Positions 59,572 through 64,000 of a stretch of DNA of 64,000 bases are shown here, piece after piece. The position numbers and the translations under genes are program-made. Under the pieces are notes generated by a model. It searched no databases. It saw only the letters and a list, made by a program, of their open reading frames with translations, and had not been told where the DNA came from. Origin of the DNA: Neocallimastix lanati (nom. inval.) (taxonomy: Eukaryota > Neocallimastigomycota > Neocallimastigomycetes > Neocallimastigales > Neocallimastigaceae); contig JACVTC010000061.1 of NCBI GenBank assembly GCA_016946835.1, positions 967,501 through 1,031,500 of the forward strand. Direction: 5' to 3'. Numbering within the stretch: the stretch's first letter is position 1; each line of letters opens with the position of its first letter.

Positions 59572-59850
59572 TAAAACCATTTGCGTGACCATCATTGGAT
59601 CACGTGTCAGAACAAATTTCCTAATTTGACAAAGGTAAGAATAATGTTATAGTATGCTGTTGTGGCTTACCGTATTCAATATCTCCAAATCTTGCGGATC
59701 TGTAATTCGACTGAGAAAGTCGACGCAGAAATGGTTAGACCTAGGAGCACTTTATGTGGTCATTCTAATACAACCCCGCTATAAAGTTTGTCTGATATTA
59801 AATGTCTGTTGTGGCTAGGATAACATAATATGATCAAGACTTAAAGTCTA
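59572..59850. other. GC-richer unexplained island
   Basis: About 280 bp of mixed sequence with sharp borders. GCGTGACCATCATTGGATCACG forms a hairpin with a bulge (59583-59604). CTGTTGTGGCT occurs twice, near 59658 and 59806. No long frame, and no tRNA box or recognised small-RNA signature. The hairpin plus repeats favour a structured RNA or an element end. Unassigned. Confidence 0.55.
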
Positions 59851-60455
59851 AAAAAAAAAAAAATAAAAAGCCCATTTATTTACTTTGGAAAATTTTAGTT
59901 TTAATTTAAATGAACCAAGGTTAATAATAATATTTGGGAATAATAATGGAAAAATTATTATATATATAATTATATATAATTATATATATACATATATATT
60001 TATTATTTTTTTTTTTAAAATAAAGTTTTATAATACAAAAAAAAAAAAAAAAAAAATAGATATAATTTATTAATAGTTTAACTAATAAAAAAAAAAGAAA
60101 GAAATATTTAATATATTTAATAATACTGATAATTTATTATTAACATTAAACAGTTTAGTATTTAGTATAAAATAATATTATATTATTTAAATATTTTTAA
60201 ATTTTTAATAAATATTTATTTAGTAGCTTATCATCATCCTAATATATATAATATATTAAAATTATTAACAACTTTTAATATCCACTGGAAGAAAACTAAT
60301 ATCAATTATAATAATAAATTAATAATTAAAAATTATAAAATTAAAATATTCTTATTAATATATATTAATATAAGCAGTAATAACAATTAAACATTATAAA
60401 TACTTAAAAACATTAATAGTAATAATAATTAATGATAATAATAACAATTGAAAAA

Positions 60456-60486
<31 letters not shown>

Positions 60487-60787
60487 CCTATTATAAAAAA
60501 TAAAAAAATTATTTATTCAATTTTTTTTTTTTTTTTTTAAATATAATTATTTTTATTTATTTATTTTAATGATAAAAAAAATTATTTATAAATATTAAAT
60601 ATTTAATGATGATTTTATTTTATTAAAAAAAAAAAAAAAAAAAATAAAAAAAATAAAAAAAATTATATTATATATATTATTATTATATCTATTTATAAAA
60701 ATATATATATATATAAATTTTTTTATTTTTTTATTTTTTTTTTTATGTAAGGTATTTTCAAAAAAAAAAAATTTTTTTTTTTCTTTT

Positions 60788-60819
<32 letters not shown>

Positions 60820-61078
60820 TTTCTTTCTTTTCTTTCTTTCTATCGTTTATTTTTATTTTTTTTTTTTTAAATTGTTTAAAATTTAGTTTCGGTTAATACA
60901 TATATATATATAAATATACATTTTAATTATAATTCTTAAAAATTATAATTTTCAATTTCTATAAAAAAAAAATTTTTTTTTTTAATTTTAAATATAATAA
61001 CTATTTGACTCTATAGATTGTTTATATTATTTTATAATTTTATTTTTAAATATATATTTTTTTTTATTTTATATTTTT

Positions 61079-61121
<43 letters not shown>

Positions 61122-61375
61122 TATTATTTTAATAATTGTTTTGTTGTATCTAGTTTGACTATTTTTTAATTATTATTATTATTTTATTTTAAATAATTTT
61201 TTATTTTTTAAATTTTTTTTATATATTTATATATATATTTATATGTTAATATTTATTTATTTATTTTTTTCCTTTTTCCTTTTTCCTTTTTTTTTTTTTT
61301 ATTTTTTTTATTTATATAGTTTAAATTATTGTTATTTTAATATTTTCAAATGAATAAGAATAATATATTTTATTA

Positions 61376-61408
<33 letters not shown>

Positions 61409-61484
61409 AAAAAAAAGAAAAAAGAAAAAAAAAAAAAGGTACTATATATGCATTAAAAAAAAATTAAGTATTTAAGGGATATGT

Positions 61485-61543
<59 letters not shown>

Positions 61544-61829
61544 CTTATTCTTCTTTGAAACGAAAATTATATTATATATATAAAAAGTATTAATTTTCAT
61601 AAATAAACATATTAGTGTAAATACAAAATTGTGTAAAAATTTAAATAAAAAAACGATTTTTTTTTCCAAATTATTATGAAAATTATTTACAAATGATTTC
61701 ATTTAAATATAAACTAGAACAGTTTATAATTTTTTTTTTTTTTTTTTTTTGATTTTAAAATATTATTCCATTTTTTAATATAAATTAATATATATATATA
61801 CAATATTATGAATAATTGAATATTCTCTT
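59851..61829. other. AT-rich spacer with homopolymers
   Basis: Poly(A) and poly(T) runs (60464-60486, 61079-61114, 61488-61543), a TTTC repeat (separate entry) and TTTTTCC repeats at 61267-61288. The open frames are homopolymer artefacts. It ends at the stop codon of the last gene. Confidence 0.65.
60781..60842. repeat. (TTTC)n pyrimidine tract
   Basis: About twelve TTTC units with a few TTTTTC or TTTTC variants. It is a polypurine/polypyrimidine tract, rare among the repeats here. Confidence 0.9.
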
Positions 61830-62163
61830 TTATTCCTTAGAAATTAAAAGATCAACCCAATTCATAATATTATTTTGAATTTGTTTCATATCAAAAATAT
61901 GGAAATATTTTAATAATTCTTCTAGTTCATCTAAATGATCCATTGAATAATTTTCATAATAATCATTTATACTTGTTCCATGCTGATAATAATCAGCCAT
62001 TTCTAGAGCTTTAACTACCTTTTCATCCAAATTTGGATTTATTCTTTCAATAGTTTCTAATAAAGCTTTATTACGAATTTTTATATTTACATCAAGATTA
62101 TTACGAAGAATATTTATAATTGATGCTTGTGAATTAATAGTATTAGATAAATCTTTATAAGTA

Positions 62164-62220
<57 letters not shown>

Positions 62221-64000
62221 GAAATTTAAAAAAAAATAATATAATATTAGTAAAATTAATAATAATAACAATAAAAATTATAATAAAAATAGTAATAGAA
62301 AAATAAAGAAAATATATATAGTATAAAATTATTATTATTATTATTATTATTATTTTTATTTTTATTTTTATTTTTATTTTTATTTTTATTATTATTTTTA
62401 TTTTTATTTTTATTTTTATTTTTATTTTTATTTTTATTTTTATTTTTATTTTTATTTTTATTTTTATTTTTATTATTTATTTACTTTTTTTTTTTTAATA
62501 ATTATACTTACTATAATAATTATAAGAACTAAAATACAAGTCAAAATTTTGTTTTTCAAAAGTAGAAGAAAACGTAGAGCTATTATTATTTATAGTATTG
62601 ATTTTGTTTGTATTATTTATGTTCGCATTTTCATTATTGGTAGGATTTTTATTATTAATAATGATATTACCATGATTACCGTTATTTTCATTATCATTAT
62701 TAATATTATTATGGGTTACGTTTGAATTAATATTATTATTTATAGAGTATCCATTGTCATTTGAATTTAATTGATTTTCATTAACTACATTTGATTTAGA
62801 GGGTATACATTTATTAGTAGATTTATTGGAATTCAATTGATTTCTGGAATCATTTACTGCAATACGATTAGGATTTTGAATATTTTGAGAGGAGGTAGAA
62901 TTCAAATAATTTTTAGGTATGCCCACTAGACCACCGTTAGGCTTTGAGGATGTAACAGAAGACGCAATTTCATGGAAAACTACCTTATTATTGGTTGAAT
63001 CTTTTACAGATTTTGCGGAAATTGAGGGTTTAGAAGAAAGAACCGATATAAAGGAATAATTAGGAAGACTATCATCATTATTATCATCTTCAATAGATGA
63101 AGATGAAGTGGATGAAGATAATGAAGCTGATGATGAAAATGGAACTTTACCTTTTCCTAAACTATACGAGTAAAAGCTAGGACAATGAATCGATATATCA
63201 AAAGAGGAGAGACCCTCACTTAAATTACGTTTTATTCCAAGATCAGTATAATTTGTATTACGATCAAAGTCACTTTCATCTTCGTCTTCATTCTCTTCCA
63301 TATCTTTATAAAGTCTTTTATAATGACTATCTCCATAAAGATAATGATTAATAGTATCCATAGAACCAATCCTAGATACAGTATGCCTTGAATTATGATT
63401 ATCTGTCAAATGACTTGAACTATTAATTATATTAATAGATTGGGTACTTCTTCTCAATTGACTATACTCACTCGAAAGAGAAAGATTATTTCTAATATTG
63501 AACGAATGTCTCTCACTATAACTGACACTGCTATTGATAGAATCATTAACACTACCCGTTACAATGTTATCTTTACTATTAATATTTTGTTCTTGTCTTT
63601 GTTCTTTTTTTTCTTCTTCTTCTTCTTCTTCCTCCTTCTCCAATTCCTTTCCTTTCACCTTTCCATCATCATCTTTGAAAACATTCTCTAATATAGTATC
63701 GTCAACTGTTACTTGGGATATTACTTTATTGTTTTGACTGATAAGTTCTGAATTTAATTCCTCAAAATTTCTATAAGGTACATTAGGTTCGAAGGATGGA
63801 TTAACTGCTTCTAATCGACTATTTTCCTTTTTATCTTTAATTAACGATTGGCTTGGTATCATTTTAATGGATATTTTGGAGGACTTACCCTTAGGATCAT
63901 TTTCTTTGGATATTCCATTATCATTATACTTTACGTTTAATGATTGATCGATTGAAAGATGAAGTTGTTGTTGTTGTTGTTGTTGAGTAGTCTGGGTTAA
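61830..64000 (-). CDS. Gln/Asn/Ser-rich protein with helical C-terminus, 5' partial
   Basis: Two exons on the minus strand, from the window edge (64000) to 62512 and from 62152 to 61830, joined by a 359-bp intron (GTAAGTAT donor, TAAAG acceptor) in phase. The frame is open to the edge: 46 codons upstream of the internal ATG at 63862 read LTQTTQQQQQQQLHLSIDQS and on, so the gene starts outside the window. 603 residues are visible. They include an acidic Glu run (63610-63645), Ser-rich blocks and a long Asn-rich region, all probably disordered. The last 107 residues are ordered and helical: NTINSQASIINILRNNLDVN, NPNLDEKVVKALEMADYYQH and MNWVDLLISKE. No family recognised. Function unknown. Confidence 0.8.
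62164..62218. repeat. (AAT)n microsatellite inside the intron of the last gene
   Basis: About eighteen AAT units starting a few bases upstream (in gene sense) of the splice acceptor, so it sits where a polypyrimidine tract would be expected. Confidence 0.85.
62353..62474. repeat. (TTTTTA)n hexamer satellite inside the intron of the last gene
   Basis: About twenty TTTTTA units, with one TTATTATT interruption near 62388. Preceded by ATT repeats at 62331-62353. Confidence 0.9.

Noticed and set aside
59572-59650. Possible U1 small nuclear RNA on the minus strand
   Set aside because: Only the 5' word ATTCTTACC resembles the U1 start. The stem-loop I/II sequences and the Sm site are absent.

Overview
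The window looks like nuclear DNA of an anaerobic gut fungus (Neocallimastigomycota); the genus cannot be decided from it. Four things point there: spacers made almost wholly of A and T and full of homopolymers and microsatellites; genes that stand out as islands of higher GC; short AT-rich introns with GTAAGT/GTATGT-type donors and AG acceptors; and family content typical of these fungi. That content includes a secreted GH115 enzyme with a double fungal dockerin, a GH43 relic, a class C GPCR with a bacterial-type solute-binding ectodomain, ankyrin repeat proteins and relics, and a PD-(D/E)XK transposase-like nuclease.

Layout. 0-8 kb: the start of a gene running off the left edge, an ankyrin protein with a tail of repeated F-x-F motifs, an unexplained GC-richer island, a truncated 5' fragment of the PD-(D/E)XK gene, and a membrane-anchored alpha/beta hydrolase. 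8-17 kb: relics and mobile DNA, including a GH43 pseudogene split by a foldback element with 9-bp target duplications, two decayed cysteine-rich gene pieces, a 250-bp duplication, and a short poly(A)-tailed retro-insertion with 13-bp target duplications. 17-20 kb: a three-exon single-pass membrane protein with ten 13-residue repeats and an SH3 domain. 20-31 kb: spacer with ankyrin, dynamin-like and helicase pseudogenes. 31-34 kb: a convergent chaperone pair, a J-domain protein and a three-exon Hsp20; the latter has a perfect heat-shock element about 0.5 kb upstream. 39-43 kb: the dockerin-GH115 gene. 43-46 kb: a pair of 325-369 bp direct repeats with a GC-richer island between them. 47-50 kb: the GPCR. 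50-57 kb: an ankyrin pseudogene, very large AT satellites and a 48-copy minisatellite leading into a decayed PD-(D/E)XK gene. 57-64 kb: a small membrane protein, another GC-richer island, and a Gln/Asn/Ser-rich gene that continues past the right edge.

The intact genes are not an operon. They read as independent eukaryotic genes: carbohydrate attack (GH115, formerly GH43), nutrient sensing (GPCR), chaperones, membrane and signalling proteins. The strongest novel signals are the PD-(D/E)XK element family with its own minisatellite leader, the frame-restoring foldback insertion in GH43, the F-x-F ankyrin protein and the SH3 membrane protein. Exon joins were found by reading and closed arithmetically to whole codons, but no splice site has been tested against transcripts. 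No tRNA, rRNA, CRISPR array or spliceosomal RNA was recognised.
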